From positions 930,001 through 994,000 of the forward strand of contig NZ_CP101740.1 in NCBI RefSeq assembly GCF_024496245.1: a stretch of 64,000 nucleotides of DNA, read 5' to 3'. The stretch is from Sphingomonas qomolangmaensis (GTDB lineage Bacteria > Pseudomonadota > Alphaproteobacteria > Sphingomonadales > Sphingomonadaceae). Each line of letters starts with the position of its first letter. Positions within the stretch are counted from its first letter, which is position 1. The translations under genes were made by a program, and so were the position numbers. Below the pieces are notes generated by a model, which saw only the letters and a list, made by a program, of their open reading frames with translations, made no database searches and was not told the DNA's origin. This document shows, piece by piece, positions 19,920 through 29,251 of the stretch.

Positions 19920-21734
19920 ATGAATCTCGACCGCCGCCAATTATTGCTCGCGACCGGCGCGAGCGCCGCGCTCACCGCCTTGCCGCTGCGCGCCGCGCAA
20001 GCCAGCGCGGACGTACGCGCACAGGCGCTGATGGACGCGATCGCCGAGGAATATCTGCTGCGCTCGCCCGAGAGCGCGACGGGGCTTGGCATCGACACCG
20101 GCGCGCGCGCGGGGCTCAAGGCACGCTCGTCGGATCGATCGAGCGCGGGGAGGCTGCATAGCGCGGCGTGGACGAAGAGCGCGCTCGACCGTCTGCGCGC
20201 GGTCGATACCGCGGCGCTGTCGCCGGGGATCCGGACCGATATCGAGGTGGCGACCACCGCCTATGCGACCGCGATCGACGGCTTCGCCTTTCCTTACGGC
20301 GCGGTGGCGGTCGGCGGGTGGCGCAACGGACCCTATGTCGTTGCGCAAAATATGGGCGCGTATCTCGACGTGCCCAAGTTCCTCGACGCGACGCACAAGG
20401 TCGCGACCAAGGCCGATGCCGACGCCTATCTGTCGCGGCTGGCGGCGTTCGCCGACAATCTGGATGGCGAGACCGAGCGGCTGCGCGATGCGCGGGGCCG
20501 CGGGGTGATCGCGTCGGACGTGCTGATGGACAAGACGCTGGCTTCGATCAAGATGACGCGCGAGGGGCCGGCGAAGGACTGGCTGATCGTCGAGTCGCTC
20601 GCACGGCGCACCAAGACGATCCCCGGCGACTGGGGGGCGCGCGCCGAGAAGATCGCAACCGCCGACGTCGCGCCTGCGCTCGATCGCCAGATCGCCGAGC
20701 TCGAGCTGCATCGCAAGGCGGCCAATGCCGATGCCGGGGTATGGAAGTTCAAGGACGGCCCCGATTATTACGCCTGGACGCTGCGCGCGGCGACCACGAC
20801 GCGGATGACCCCGGAAGAAGTTCACGCGATGGGCCAGGAGGAGCTCAAAAGTCTGCAGGGCGAGATGGACGGCATCCTCAAAACGCTTGGCTATACCAAC
20901 GGCAGCGTCGGCGAGCGGATGACGGGGCTAGGCAAGGACCCGCGCTTCCAGTTCGCCGCGGGGGACGCAGGACGCGCGGAAATCATGGCGATGATCCAGG
21001 CGACGATCGCCGATGTCCGCACCCGCCTGCCCCGCGCGTTCGGCGCGCCGGTGAAGGGGATCGTCGAGGTCAAAAGGATCGCGATCGCCGAGCAGGAAGG
21101 CGCGCCGCTCGCTTATGGCGGCGCGGGGACGATCGACGGATCGGTGCCGGGGCGTTTCTGGATCAACCTGAAAGACCCCGCGCTCCACACCAAATACAGC
21201 CTGCCGACGCTGACCTTCCACGAATCGATCCCCGGCCATGTGTGGCAGGGCGAATATGCGCAGAAGCTGCCGCTGCTGCGCTCGCTGATGGGGTTCAGCG
21301 CGATGGGCGAAGGCTGGGCGCTGTATGCCGAGCAACTGGGCAACGAATTGGGGGTGTATGACGACGATCCCGTCGGGCGGCTGGGCTATCTGCAATCGAT
21401 CGCGTTCCGCGCGTGCCGGCTGGTGGTCGATACCGGGCTGCATACCAAGCGCTGGACACGCGACTATGCGATCGACTGGTTCGCACGGACCAACGGATCG
21501 TCGGTGGGCGAAGTGACCAGCGAGGTCGATCGCTATTGCGCGTGGCCGGGCCAGGCCTGCGGCTACAAGATCGGGCATAGCGAGATCAACCGGCTGCGGA
21601 CCAAGGCGCAGGCCGATCTGGGTACGCGCTATGACTTCAAGGCGTTCAACGATGCGGTGGTCGGCGGCGGCGGGGTGCCGCTGACGGTGCTGGCGGGGAA
21701 TATCGACCGGTGGATGGTGACGCGGCGGGGGTGA
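19920..21734 (+). CDS. DUF885-family secreted metalloprotein
   Basis: The 604-residue protein opens MNLDRRQLLLATGASAALTA, a twin-arginine-like export signal ending near LRAAQA. The DUF885 metal-binding motif HESIPGH is near residue 434, with MGEGWALYAEQLGNELGVYD downstream supplying a likely glutamate ligand. The family resembles M32-like zinc peptidases, but substrates are mostly unknown. It starts four bases after nfeD and probably shares its transcript. The next gene, mscS, is convergent across a GC-rich inverted repeat. Confidence 0.9.
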   Translation: MNLDRRQLLLATGASAALTALPLRAAQASADVRAQALMDAIAEEYLLRSPESATGLGIDTGARAGLKARSSDRSSAGRLHSAAWTKSALDRLRAVDTAALSPGIRTDIEVATTAYATAIDGFAFPYGAVAVGGWRNGPYVVAQNMGAYLDVPKFLDATHKVATKADADAYLSRLAAFADNLDGETERLRDARGRGVIASDVLMDKTLASIKMTREGPAKDWLIVESLARRTKTIPGDWGARAEKIATADVAPALDRQIAELELHRKAANADAGVWKFKDGPDYYAWTLRAATTTRMTPEEVHAMGQEELKSLQGEMDGILKTLGYTNGSVGERMTGLGKDPRFQFAAGDAGRAEIMAMIQATIADVRTRLPRAFGAPVKGIVEVKRIAIAEQEGAPLAYGGAGTIDGSVPGRFWINLKDPALHTKYSLPTLTFHESIPGHVWQGEYAQKLPLLRSLMGFSAMGEGWALYAEQLGNELGVYDDDPVGRLGYLQSIAFRACRLVVDTGLHTKRWTRDYAIDWFARTNGSSVGEVTSEVDRYCAWPGQACGYKIGHSEINRLRTKAQADLGTRYDFKAFNDAVVGGGGVPLTVLAGNIDRWMVTRRG

Positions 21735-21743
21735 TTGCCGCTT

Positions 21744-21847
21744 CTCCCCTCCCTGGAAGGGAGGGGTTGGGGGTGGGTCGGCGCGTGGCGGGCGTTCCGG
21801 GTGCCTCGAACCTACCCACCCCCGCCCCCTCCCTTCCAGGGAGGGGA
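21744..21847. repeat. GC-rich inverted repeat, convergent junction (type B, copy 1)
   Basis: The left arm (21744-21778) opens CTCCCCTCCCTGGAAGGGAG and continues into GGGTGGGT. The right arm (21813-21847) is nearly its reverse complement, from ACCCACCCCC to GGAGGGGAG. Each arm can also fold on itself (CCCTCCC with GGGAGGG). It sits between convergent DUF885 and mscS genes and may act as a bidirectional terminator. Confidence 0.85.
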
Positions 21848-21873
21848 GGTATCGGGGCGGTCGGTCGTTGCCC

Positions 21874-22953
21874 TCACCGTTCCGGGCGGGGCGAAATCGG
21901 CTCGACCAGCGCGCGCGTTCTCGGCAGCGCTTCGGGCATTTCGTCGCGGACGAACGCCAGCAGCGCCTCGCGGATGTCGCAGCGCAGGTCGAAGGTGGTG
22001 CCGGCGTCCTTGGCGGTGGCGAGGATGCGGACTTCGATCGCGTCGGGCTTGCTGTCGGTTACCTGCAGCCCCTGCGCGCGGCCGTCCCAGCGCGGGTTGG
22101 CAGCGATGACTTGCTCGGCCTTGGCGCGCAGGCGGGGGATGTCGGTGGCGGGGTCGAGCCAGAGGAATACCGATCCCAGGAGCTTCGAGGTGTTGCGCGT
22201 CCAGTTCTGGAACGATTCCTCGAGGAATTTCGAGACGGGCACCACTAGCCGCCGCTCGTCCCAGATCGCGATGACGACATAGGTGAGGCGGATTTCCTCG
22301 ACCCTGCCCCATTCGCCGTCGACGATCACGACGTCGTCGATCCGGATCGGTTCGGTGAAGGCCATCTGGATGCCTGCGATGAGGTTCTTGAGCGCGGGCT
22401 GCGCCGCGGCACCGACCGCGAGGCCGGCGATGCCCGCCGACGCCATCAGTGTGACCCCGACGTTGCGGATGCTCGGGATGCTCAGCAGCATCAGGCAGAT
22501 GGTGATGAAGCCGATGAGGAAGATGACGATCCGCCCGAGGATCGCGCTGCGGGTGCGGCGGCGGCGCGCGCGGAGATTGTCGGCGACGCTGATGTCAGCG
22601 TTGAGCTCGACGGTGCGGCCGACCGCGCGGACCATCGCGATCGCGAGCCAGCCGAGGATGCCGGGGACGATGAGGCCCGCGAGCTGGTTCCACAGTGCAT
22701 CGCTGGTGGGGGATAGATCGACGAAGCGGCGGACGAATGCCAGCGCGATCGCCACGGCCAGCCAGCGCGAGGGGCGATGCGCCTCCTCGGCGAACACGTC
22801 GTCGGACGAGGACGGGGTGCGCGAGGTGAAGCGGCGCAGCAGGCGAAAGCCGATGGCGTGGAGCACCAACGCCGCAACGACCGCGAGCGCAGTGATCGCG
22901 AGCGTGGGCAGCGGCTCGGGGATATTCCAGGCGGCGATGTCGAATGCGGGCAT
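21874..22953 (-). CDS. mscS: MscS-family small-conductance mechanosensitive channel
   Basis: The 359-residue protein has about four hydrophobic N-terminal helices, then the pore helix VGVTLMASAGIAGLAVGAAA and the beta domain with QPALKNLIAGIQMAFTEPIR and the signature GEWGRVEEIRLTYVVI. MscS channels release solutes on hypo-osmotic shock; some members serve other roles. The ATG at 22953 gives a short periplasmic N-terminus. It lies 69 bases downstream of pckA on the same strand and converges on the DUF885 gene. Confidence 0.93.
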   Translation of the reverse strand: MPAFDIAAWNIPEPLPTLAITALAVVAALVLHAIGFRLLRRFTSRTPSSSDDVFAEEAHRPSRWLAVAIALAFVRRFVDLSPTSDALWNQLAGLIVPGILGWLAIAMVRAVGRTVELNADISVADNLRARRRRTRSAILGRIVIFLIGFITICLMLLSIPSIRNVGVTLMASAGIAGLAVGAAAQPALKNLIAGIQMAFTEPIRIDDVVIVDGEWGRVEEIRLTYVVIAIWDERRLVVPVSKFLEESFQNWTRNTSKLLGSVFLWLDPATDIPRLRAKAEQVIAANPRWDGRAQGLQVTDSKPDAIEVRILATAKDAGTTFDLRCDIREALLAFVRDEMPEALPRTRALVEPISPRPER

Positions 22954-23022
22954 GTGCGGGGGAACGGCGGGTGCGGGGCTGGGTTCCGGTTGGGGCGCCC
23001 TTCGTCACCCCCCGGAGCGCGC

Positions 23023-24633
23023 TTAGGCCGGGACCACCGCCTTTGGCGCGCTGGCGCGGACGCCTTCGTCGACATGGGCTTCGAAGGGCGCGAAGTTCTC
23101 GACGAACAGGTCGACGAGCTTGGCGGCGGTTTCGTCATAGGCGGCCTTGTCGGCCCAGGTGTCGCGCGGGTCGAGGATCGCCGGGTCGACGCCGGGGACC
23201 GATACCGGAACCGCGAAACCGAAATTGGGGTCGGTGCGGAAGTCGCCGTCATTCAGGCTACCGTCGAGCGCGGCGTTGAGCAGCGCGCGCGTCGCCTTGA
23301 TCGGCATGCGGCTGCCGACGCCATATTTGCCGCCGGTCCAGCCGGTGTTGACCAGCCAGCAATCGACCTGGCCGCGCGCGATCCGCTCCTTGAGCAGATT
23401 GCCGTAGACCGAAGGATGGCGCGGCATGAAGGGGGCGCCGAAGCAGGTCGAGAAGGTCGCCTCGGGCTCGGTGACGCCCATTTCGGTGCCCGCGACCTTG
23501 GCGGTGTAGCCCGACAGGAAGTGGTACATCGCCTGGTCGGGGGTTAGCCTGGCGATCGGCGGCAGCACGCCAAAGGCATCGGCGGTGAGCATCACGATGT
23601 TGCGCGGCACCGGCCCCATATTGTCGGCGCTGGCATTGGGGATGAAGTCGATCGGATAGGCGGCGCGGCTGTTCTCGGCGAGCGTCGCGTCGTCGAGGTC
23701 GAGGATCCGCGTGTCGGGGTCCATCACGACGTTTTCGAGCACGGTGCCGAAGCGCTGCGTCGTGGCGTAGATCTCGGGCTCGGCCTGCGCCGACAGGCGG
23801 ATCGTCTTGGCGTAGCAGCCGCCTTCGAAATTGAAGACATGCGTATCCGACCAGCCATGTTCGTCGTCGCCGATCAGCGTGCGGCTGGCATCGGCGCTCA
23901 AGGTCGTCTTGCCGGTGCCCGACAGCCCGAAAAATACCGCGGTGTCGCCCTTGGGGCCGATATTGGCCGAGCAATGCATCGGCATCACGCCCTGTTCGGG
24001 GAGCAGATAGTTGAGCAGCCCGAACACCGACTTTTTCATCTCGCCGGCATAGCGCGTGCCGCCGATCAGGATCAGCCGGTCGGTGATGTTGACCGCGATC
24101 ACGGTCTCGCTGCGGCAACCGTGGCGCGGCGGATCGGCGCGGAAATCGGGAAGATCGATGATCGTATAGCCCGGAACGAAATCGGCGAGTTCGTGCGCTT
24201 CGGGCCGCACCAGCATCGTGCGGATGAACAGGTTGTGCCACGCCAGCGTGTTGATGACGCGGACGTTCACGCGATATTCGGGCTGCGATCCGCCGAACAG
24301 ATCCTGGACGAACAGCGTTTCCTGGCCGGCCAGATGGTCGAGGAAATCGGCCTTGAGCCGGGCGAAGGCATCGGGCTCCATCGGCTTGTTGCTCGGGCCC
24401 CACCAGATGCTGTCGGTGGTGGCGGCATCGCGGACGGTGAACTTGTCCTGCGCCGAGCGCCCGGTGTGGCGACCGGTTTCGACGACCAGCGCGCCATGGT
24501 CAGACAAATGCCCCTCGCCGCGGCGTAGTGCCTGTTCGACCAAGGCAGCGTTGCCAAGGTTCCAATGCTGTGCGGCGTCGGTAGCGATACCCTGCGCCGC
24601 CAGATCGTGGCGCGCGATCGGCTCATTTATCAT
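23023..24633 (-). CDS. pckA: Phosphoenolpyruvate carboxykinase (ATP)
   Basis: PckA converts oxaloacetate to PEP with ATP, the entry to gluconeogenesis. The 536-residue protein is full length, with the kinase P-loop [14 protein letters not shown] near residue 236 and the N-terminal [15 protein letters not shown] block that binds substrate. The ATG at 24633 is preceded by GAGAGGAATGAT, a good ribosome-binding stretch. It diverges from chvI. In rhizobia pckA is next to chvI-chvG and under that system's influence; similar control here is inferred from position. Confidence 0.98.
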   Translation of the reverse strand: MINEPIARHDLAAQGIATDAAQHWNLGNAALVEQALRRGEGHLSDHGALVVETGRHTGRSAQDKFTVRDAATTDSIWWGPSNKPMEPDAFARLKADFLDHLAGQETLFVQDLFGGSQPEYRVNVRVINTLAWHNLFIRTMLVRPEAHELADFVPGYTIIDLPDFRADPPRHGCRSETVIAVNITDRLILIGGTRYAGEMKKSVFGLLNYLLPEQGVMPMHCSANIGPKGDTAVFFGLSGTGKTTLSADASRTLIGDDEHGWSDTHVFNFEGGCYAKTIRLSAQAEPEIYATTQRFGTVLENVVMDPDTRILDLDDATLAENSRAAYPIDFIPNASADNMGPVPRNIVMLTADAFGVLPPIARLTPDQAMYHFLSGYTAKVAGTEMGVTEPEATFSTCFGAPFMPRHPSVYGNLLKERIARGQVDCWLVNTGWTGGKYGVGSRMPIKATRALLNAALDGSLNDGDFRTDPNFGFAVPVSVPGVDPAILDPRDTWADKAAYDETAAKLVDLFVENFAPFEAHVDEGVRASAPKAVVPA

Positions 24634-24685
24634 ATCATTCCTCTCCCACGACTATGTTCGTCGCAGCTGTTATATTGTTAGCGCG

Positions 24686-24714
24686 CGCTTATGGGTTGCG
24701 CTGCTATCCGTCAA
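24686..24714 (-). promoter_or_regulatory. Candidate promoter for pckA
   Basis: On the minus strand, TTGACG (24714-24709) is followed after 17 bases by TAAGCG (24691-24686), about 50 bases upstream of the pckA start. The -35 is close to consensus and the -10 is weak. An AT-rich stretch (TAACAATATAACA) just downstream offers another -10. This is a visual match only. Confidence 0.3.
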
Positions 24715-24799
24715 TTGAACGCGCCGCGCGGGGAATTGAGCCGCGAGGGGGTTTGGGCTACGCCGTACCGATGGGCCGTACCACCGCGTGGAACCACGC

Positions 24800-25513
24800 A
24801 TGACCACCGCATCGATCGCGCTCGTCGACGACGATCGCAACATCCTCACCTCGGTCTCGATCGCGCTGCAGGCCGAGGGGTTCGTCACCCGCGTCTATTC
24901 GGACGGCGAGGCGGCGCTGAAGGCGCTGGTCGACAATCCCCCCGACCTGGCCGTGCTCGACATCAAGATGCCGCAGATGGACGGGCTCGAACTGCTGCGG
25001 CGGCTGCGCGAGAAGTCGGCGGTGCCGGTGATCTTCCTGACGAGCAAGGATGACGAGCTCGACGAGGCACTCGGCCTGGCGATGGGCGCCGACGATTATA
25101 TCGCCAAGCCGTTCAGCCAGCGGCTGTTGATCGCGCGGATCCGTGCGATCCTGCGCCGCACCGAAGTCGCGGTGCCCGGCGAACATGGCGAAGCCGCGCC
25201 GCCGCCGCAGCCGGTGATCGAGCGCGGGCGGCTGGCGATGGACCCAGCGCGCCACCGCGTGACCTGGGCGGGCGCCAACGTCACGCTGACGGTGACCGAG
25301 TTCCTCATCCTCGAGACGCTGGCGCAGCGGCCCGGCATCGTGAAGACGCGCAACCAGCTGATGGATGCCGCCTATCACGACGACATCTATGTCGACGACC
25401 GGACGATCGACAGCCACATCAAGCGCGTGCGGCGCAAATTCCGACAGGTCGATCCCGAATTCGACGCGATCGAGACATTGTACGGAGCGGGCTATCGCTT
25501 TTCCGACGACTGA
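24800..25513 (+). CDS. chvI: ChvI-type response regulator (OmpR family)
   Basis: The 237-residue protein has a receiver domain (1-120) with Asp54 in [13 protein letters not shown] as the phospho-acceptor, DDD at the acidic pocket and Lys in YIAKPFSQ. A winged-helix DNA-binding domain of OmpR/PhoB type fills about 145-237 ([20 protein letters not shown], and GAGYRF at the end). The ChvI assignment rests on the neighbouring chvG, hprK and PTS genes, the standard alphaproteobacterial order. The ATG at 24800 was preferred over a GTG at 24788. ChvI regulators act in envelope, acid and exopolysaccharide responses. Confidence 0.94.
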   Translation: MTTASIALVDDDRNILTSVSIALQAEGFVTRVYSDGEAALKALVDNPPDLAVLDIKMPQMDGLELLRRLREKSAVPVIFLTSKDDELDEALGLAMGADDYIAKPFSQRLLIARIRAILRRTEVAVPGEHGEAAPPPQPVIERGRLAMDPARHRVTWAGANVTLTVTEFLILETLAQRPGIVKTRNQLMDAAYHDDIYVDDRTIDSHIKRVRRKFRQVDPEFDAIETLYGAGYRFSDD

Positions 25514-27056
25514 CGAGAGCGAGTTTCCGCTTCGCTGGTCGGGCCGGCTGTCGCTCACGCCGCGCATCCTGTTCGTGAACATCTTCGCGCTGGCGCTGCT
25601 GGCGGGGGGTTTCTTCTACCTCGATTCGTACCGGTTGCGGCTGCTCGACAGCCGGATGGAACAAGCGAGCCGCGAGGCACGGCTGGTCGCGCAGGCGCTG
25701 ATGGCGACGCGGCTGTCGGACGAGGAAGCACTGGTCACCCGGCTCGCGCGGCAGACGGGCACGCGGATTCGCACTTTTGCCGCCGACGGGGTCGAGCGCA
25801 GCGACAGCCGCTCGCTCGGGGTGCGCAACTTCCTGCTGCGCGATCCCGACAAGGATCGCTGGCAGACCGAGGCGGCGCGCGTGCTCGACGCCGGGATCGA
25901 CACCGTCGTCGGCGCGGCGCGCGCGCCGCTCTATCGCGAGCGCCCGCGCGCGCGCGGCTTCGACTGGCCCGACGTGCGCGCCGCCTATCAACACCACACC
26001 GCCCCCTCGACATTGTGGCGCGCGCCCGATCGCACCCCGGTGATCACCGCCGCCGCCCCGCTGGGGTCGCGCGGCACGCTGCTGACGACGGTCAACGCGC
26101 GCGACATCACCAGCGTGGTACGGGTCGAGCGCTTCCGGCTTGGGGTGGTGCTGGCGATCGTTTCGTTGGTGTCGGTGCTGCTGTCGCTGTTCCTGGCGCG
26201 AACGATCGTCCGCCCGCTGCGGCTGCTGGCGCGCGCCGCGGTGCGCGTCCGGCTGGGGCGCGCGCGCGAAGTGGTGGTACCCCGCCTGCCCTCGCGCCGC
26301 GACGAGATCGGGATGCTCGCGCGTGCGCTGTCGGACATGAGCCTGGCGTTGCGCGCGCGGATCGACGCGACCGAGGCGTTCGCCGCCGATCTGGCGCACG
26401 AGCTCAAAAACCCGCTCGCGTCGCTGCGATCGGCGGTCGAGGGGCTGGGCAATGTCCGAGATCCCGACCTGCAAGGCCGGCTGCTGGCGATCGTCCGCGA
26501 CGACGTGCTGCGGCTCGACCGGCTTATCTCGGACATTTCCGAGGCCTCGCGGCTCGACGCGCAACTGAGCCGCGCCAAGTTCGAGCCGGTCGACCTGGGG
26601 GCGATGCTCGCGGCAATGGTCGCGGGGTGGCACGCGCGCGGGATCGAGCGCGGGGTGGAGCTGCGCTTCGATCGCGACGCCGATGTGGCGCTGACGGTTC
26701 AGGGCGAAGGCGTGCGGCTCGAGCGCGTGTTCGAAAACCTCATCGAAAACGCTATCTCGTTCTCGCCCGATCGCGGGATCGTTACCGTCGCGGTTACCAC
26801 CGGCGACGCGGCAGTCGTGGTGTGCGTCGAGGATCAAGGCCCCGGGGTTCCCGCCGAGGCGAGCGAGACAGTGTTCCGCCGCTTCCATTCGGTGCGCCCC
26901 GAGGGTGAAGGCTTTGGCCGCCATTCGGGGCTCGGCCTTGCCATCGCGCGCACGATTGTCGAAGGACATCTGGGCACGATTCATGTCGAATCGCGCGAGG
27001 ATCAGGCGAGCGGCGCGCGGTTCGTGGTACGGTTGCCGGGGCCGCCTGCCCCATGA
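25506..27056 (+). CDS. chvG: ChvG-type sensor histidine kinase, start codon uncertain
   Basis: Domains in order: a short cytoplasmic N-terminus; membrane helix [20 protein letters not shown]; a periplasmic stimulus-sensing domain; a second helix ([20 protein letters not shown]); HAMP; the HisKA box [15 protein letters not shown] with His near 298; and the ATPase domain ([26 protein letters not shown]). No ATG, GTG or TTG is found where the protein should begin. The coordinates use an in-frame ACG at 25506 that overlaps the chvI stop by eight bases. Canonical alternatives are ATG 25389 deep inside chvI or GTG 25575, which would cut into the first helix. The stop overlaps hprK (ATGA). Confidence 0.88.
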   Translation, partial: TTDESEFPLRWSGRLSLTPRILFVNIFALALLAGGFFYLDSYRLRLLDSRMEQASREARLVAQALMATRLSDEEALVTRLARQTGTRIRTFAADGVERSDSRSLGVRNFLLRDPDKDRWQTEAARVLDAGIDTVVGAARAPLYRERPRARGFDWPDVRAAYQHHTAPSTLWRAPDRTPVITAAAPLGSRGTLLTTVNARDITSVVRVERFRLGVVLAIVSLVSVLLSLFLARTIVRPLRLLARAAVRVRLGRAREVVVPRLPSRRDEIGMLARALSDMSLALRARIDATEAFAADLAHELKNPLASLRSAVEGLGNVRDPDLQGRLLAIVRDDVLRLDRLISDISEASRLDAQLSRAKFEPVDLGAMLAAMVAGWHARGIERGVELRFDRDADVALTVQGEGVRLERVFENLIENAISFSPDRGIVTVAVTTGDAAVVVCVEDQGPGVPAEASETVFRRFHSVRPEGEGFGRHSGLGLAIARTIVEGHLGTIHVESREDQASGARFVVRLPGPPAP

Positions 27057-27508
27057 GCGCGGAGCATGCGGTGAGCCAGTTATCGTCCGAAACGCTGCAT
27101 GCCTCCTGCGTCGCGATCGACGGCCATGCGGTGCTGATCGAGGGACCATCGGGGGCGGGCAAGTCCGACCTGACGCTGCGACTGATCGACCGCGGCGCGG
27201 TGCTGGTGAGCGACGACTACACCTTGCTGCTGCGCCGCGACGGCGTGCTGTACGCCGCCGCCCCGCAGACGATCCGTGGCCAGATCGAAGTGCGCGGGAT
27301 CGGCGTGGTCGAGCTGCCCTGCATTGCAGAGGCACCGGTGGCGGCGGTGATCGTGATCGATCCCAATCCCGAGCGGATGCCCGAGCGCGATAGCGTCCGC
27401 CCGATCGCGGGCATCGCGGTACCCCAATTCGCGCTGCCCGCGCTCGAGCCTTCGGCACCGATCAAGGTCGAACTGGTAGTCCGTCGGTTGCTGGCCACCC
27501 GCGCATGA
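27053..27508 (+). CDS. hprK: HPr kinase/phosphorylase, short form
   Basis: HprK phosphorylates or dephosphorylates a serine of HPr in response to metabolic state. At 151 residues this is the short alphaproteobacterial type, lacking the N-terminal domain of the Bacillus enzyme. The P-loop GPSGAGKS is at 31-38 and the HprK signature appears as EVRGIGVVELP. It starts in an ATGA overlap with chvG and ends in another with rapZ. Its substrate, HPr, is encoded three genes downstream, in keeping with a single regulatory operon. Confidence 0.94.
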   Translation: MSAEHAVSQLSSETLHASCVAIDGHAVLIEGPSGAGKSDLTLRLIDRGAVLVSDDYTLLLRRDGVLYAAAPQTIRGQIEVRGIGVVELPCIAEAPVAAVIVIDPNPERMPERDSVRPIAGIAVPQFALPALEPSAPIKVELVVRRLLATRA

Positions 27509-28428
27509 GCCCCGCGTCGCGGCCACGCCGCCTGCTGCTGGTCACCGGCATGTCGGGGGCGGGCAAGTCGACGACGCTGCGAACGCTCGAGGATCTCGGC
27601 TGGGAAGTCGTCGACAATCTGCCGCTGTTGCTGCTCGACCGGCTGCTCGCGACCGAAATACCCTCGCATAGCGAGCAGGACGACCGCCCGCTGGCGCTGG
27701 GGATCGGTGCGCAGACGCGCGGCTTCGACGCCGAGCGGATCGTGCGCCGAATCCGCACGCTGAGCGAGGACCATGGCTTTGCGGTCGGTACGTTGTTCGT
27801 CGACTGCAGCGGGGTCGAGCTCGAGCGGCGCTATTCGGAAACGCGGCGCCGCCACCCGCTGGCGCAGGATCGCCCCGCCAGCGACGGAATCGCGCGCGAG
27901 CGCGAATTGCTCGCGCCGCTGCGCGACTGGGCGAACCGACTGATCGACACCACCGATCTGACCGCCAACGCGCTGGCGCAGACGATCCGCGATGGCTTTT
28001 CGGGCGATGGCCTGGGCGAGCCGACGCTGTCGATCCTGTCGTTCGGCTATTCGCGCGGGCTGCCGCGCAACGCAGACCTGGTGTTCGACATGCGATTCCT
28101 GCGCAATCCGCATTGGGTGCCGACGCTGCGCCCGGGGACCGGGCGTGATGCCGACGTCGCCGAGTATGTGATAGGGGACCCGGCCTATGCTCAGGCGTTC
28201 GGATCGATCGCCGCGCTGCTCGAACTGCTGCTGCCGCGCTACCGCGCCGAGGGAAAGGCGTATGTTACCATCGCCTTTGGCTGTACCGGCGGGAGACATC
28301 GATCGGTGCATGTCGCCGAACGCATGGCGTCACAGTTGCGTAAAGCTGGATTTTCGCCCACGGTGACGCATCGCGACCTCGGGTCGGCGCCGCAGGACTC
28401 GCTCGCCATCGCCCCGGTTACGCCATGA
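27505..28428 (+). CDS. rapZ: RapZ-type nucleotide-binding protein (RNase adapter family)
   Basis: The 307-residue protein carries a P-loop GMSGAGKS at 15-22, a second nucleotide-binding DCSG region, and the conserved C-terminal half with SFGYSRGLPRNADLVFDMRF and FGCTGGRHRSVHVAE. In E. coli RapZ directs RNase E to the GlmZ sRNA; in alphaproteobacteria its role is not settled, and no GlmZ counterpart is visible here. It is translationally coupled on both sides (ATGA with hprK and with the EIIA gene). Confidence 0.95.
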   Translation: MSPASRPRRLLLVTGMSGAGKSTTLRTLEDLGWEVVDNLPLLLLDRLLATEIPSHSEQDDRPLALGIGAQTRGFDAERIVRRIRTLSEDHGFAVGTLFVDCSGVELERRYSETRRRHPLAQDRPASDGIARERELLAPLRDWANRLIDTTDLTANALAQTIRDGFSGDGLGEPTLSILSFGYSRGLPRNADLVFDMRFLRNPHWVPTLRPGTGRDADVAEYVIGDPAYAQAFGSIAALLELLLPRYRAEGKAYVTIAFGCTGGRHRSVHVAERMASQLRKAGFSPTVTHRDLGSAPQDSLAIAPVTP

Positions 28429-28859
28429 AGGCTATGGAAGAACAACATTCGATGATCGGCTTGGTACTCGTGACCCACGGGCGGCTCGCGGTAGAATTCG
28501 TCGTCGCGATGGAGCATGTCGTCGGCGCGCAGGAGCGGATCGCCACGGTGTGCATCGGCCCCGACGACGACATGGAAGAACGCCGCGCCGACATCGCGCG
28601 CGCGATCGACGAGGTCGACGACGGCAAGGGCGTGATCCTGCTGACCGACCTGTTCGGCGGCACCCCTTCGAACCTGGCGATCTCGCTGCTCGACACCGGG
28701 CGGGTCGAGGTGATCGCGGGGATCAACCTGCCGATGCTGATCCGGCTGGGCGGCGCACGCAAGGCGATGAAGGTTACCGAAGCGGTCGCGGCGGCGCGCG
28801 ATGCGGGGCGCAAATATATCTCGGTCGCGTCCGAAGTGCTGGGCGAGGCGGCGGCTTGA
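28425..28859 (+). CDS. PTS EIIA component, mannose family
   Basis: The 144-residue protein has the EIIA-Man fold, with the phospho-accepting histidine at position 18 in LVLVTHGRLA and the LLTDLFGGTPSNLA loop. The start at ATG 28425 overlaps the rapZ stop; an ATG at 28452 would begin directly at MIGLVLVTHG. No IIB, IIC or IID sugar-transport component is visible in the window, so this is probably a regulatory PTS rather than a sugar transporter. It is followed by HPr, whose TTG start overlaps its stop. Confidence 0.92.
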   Translation: MKAMEEQHSMIGLVLVTHGRLAVEFVVAMEHVVGAQERIATVCIGPDDDMEERRADIARAIDEVDDGKGVILLTDLFGGTPSNLAISLLDTGRVEVIAGINLPMLIRLGGARKAMKVTEAVAAARDAGRKYISVASEVLGEAAA

Positions 28860-29128
28860 GCGCGGTCTCGCGCAGCGTGCTGGTGTCGAACCGGCGCGGA
28901 TTGCATGCGCGCGCGAGCGCCAAGTTCGTGACGCTCGCCTCGGCGCAACCGATCGAGATCACCGTCGAGAAGGACGGATCATTCGTCACCGCCACCTCGA
29001 TCATGGGGCTGATGATGCTCGGCGCGGCGATGGGCGACACGATCACGATCAGCGCCGAGGGCGAGCAGGCCGAGGGCGCGGTGGCGGCGCTCTGCGAACT
29101 GGTCGAGGCGCGGTTCGGCGAGGATTGA
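28856..29128 (+). CDS. ptsH: Phosphocarrier protein HPr
   Basis: HPr is a 90-residue protein starting at a TTG (28856) that overlaps the EIIA stop codon by three bases. The phosphorylated histidine is His17 in RRGLHARASAKF. Ser48 in TATSIMGLMML is the likely target of HprK. No other in-frame start gives a normal-length HPr; longer frames run back through the EIIA gene. The gene for enzyme I (ptsI), which phosphorylates the histidine, is not in this window. Confidence 0.95.
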   Translation: MSAVSRSVLVSNRRGLHARASAKFVTLASAQPIEITVEKDGSFVTATSIMGLMMLGAAMGDTITISAEGEQAEGAVAALCELVEARFGED

Positions 29129-29135
29129 GGTCATT

Positions 29136-29239
29136 CCTCCCCTCCCGCTTGCGGGAGGGGTCGGGGGAGGGCATGTGCTGATAGCGTCACGCGAAACCGA
29201 CATCCCCTCCCCTAGCCCCTCCCGCACGCGGGAGGGGGA
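29136..29239. repeat. GC-rich inverted repeat (type B, copy 3)
   Basis: The left arm (29136-29171) contains CCTCCCCTCCCGCTTGCGGG. The right arm (29200-29239) contains CCCCTCCCGCACGCGGGAGG. The arms pair with each other and each also forms its own hairpin (CTCCCGC/GCGGGAG). It separates ptsH from the next gene on the same strand and may act as the terminator of the chvI-ptsH operon. Confidence 0.83.
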
Positions 29240-29251
29240 TTAAAAGACAAT

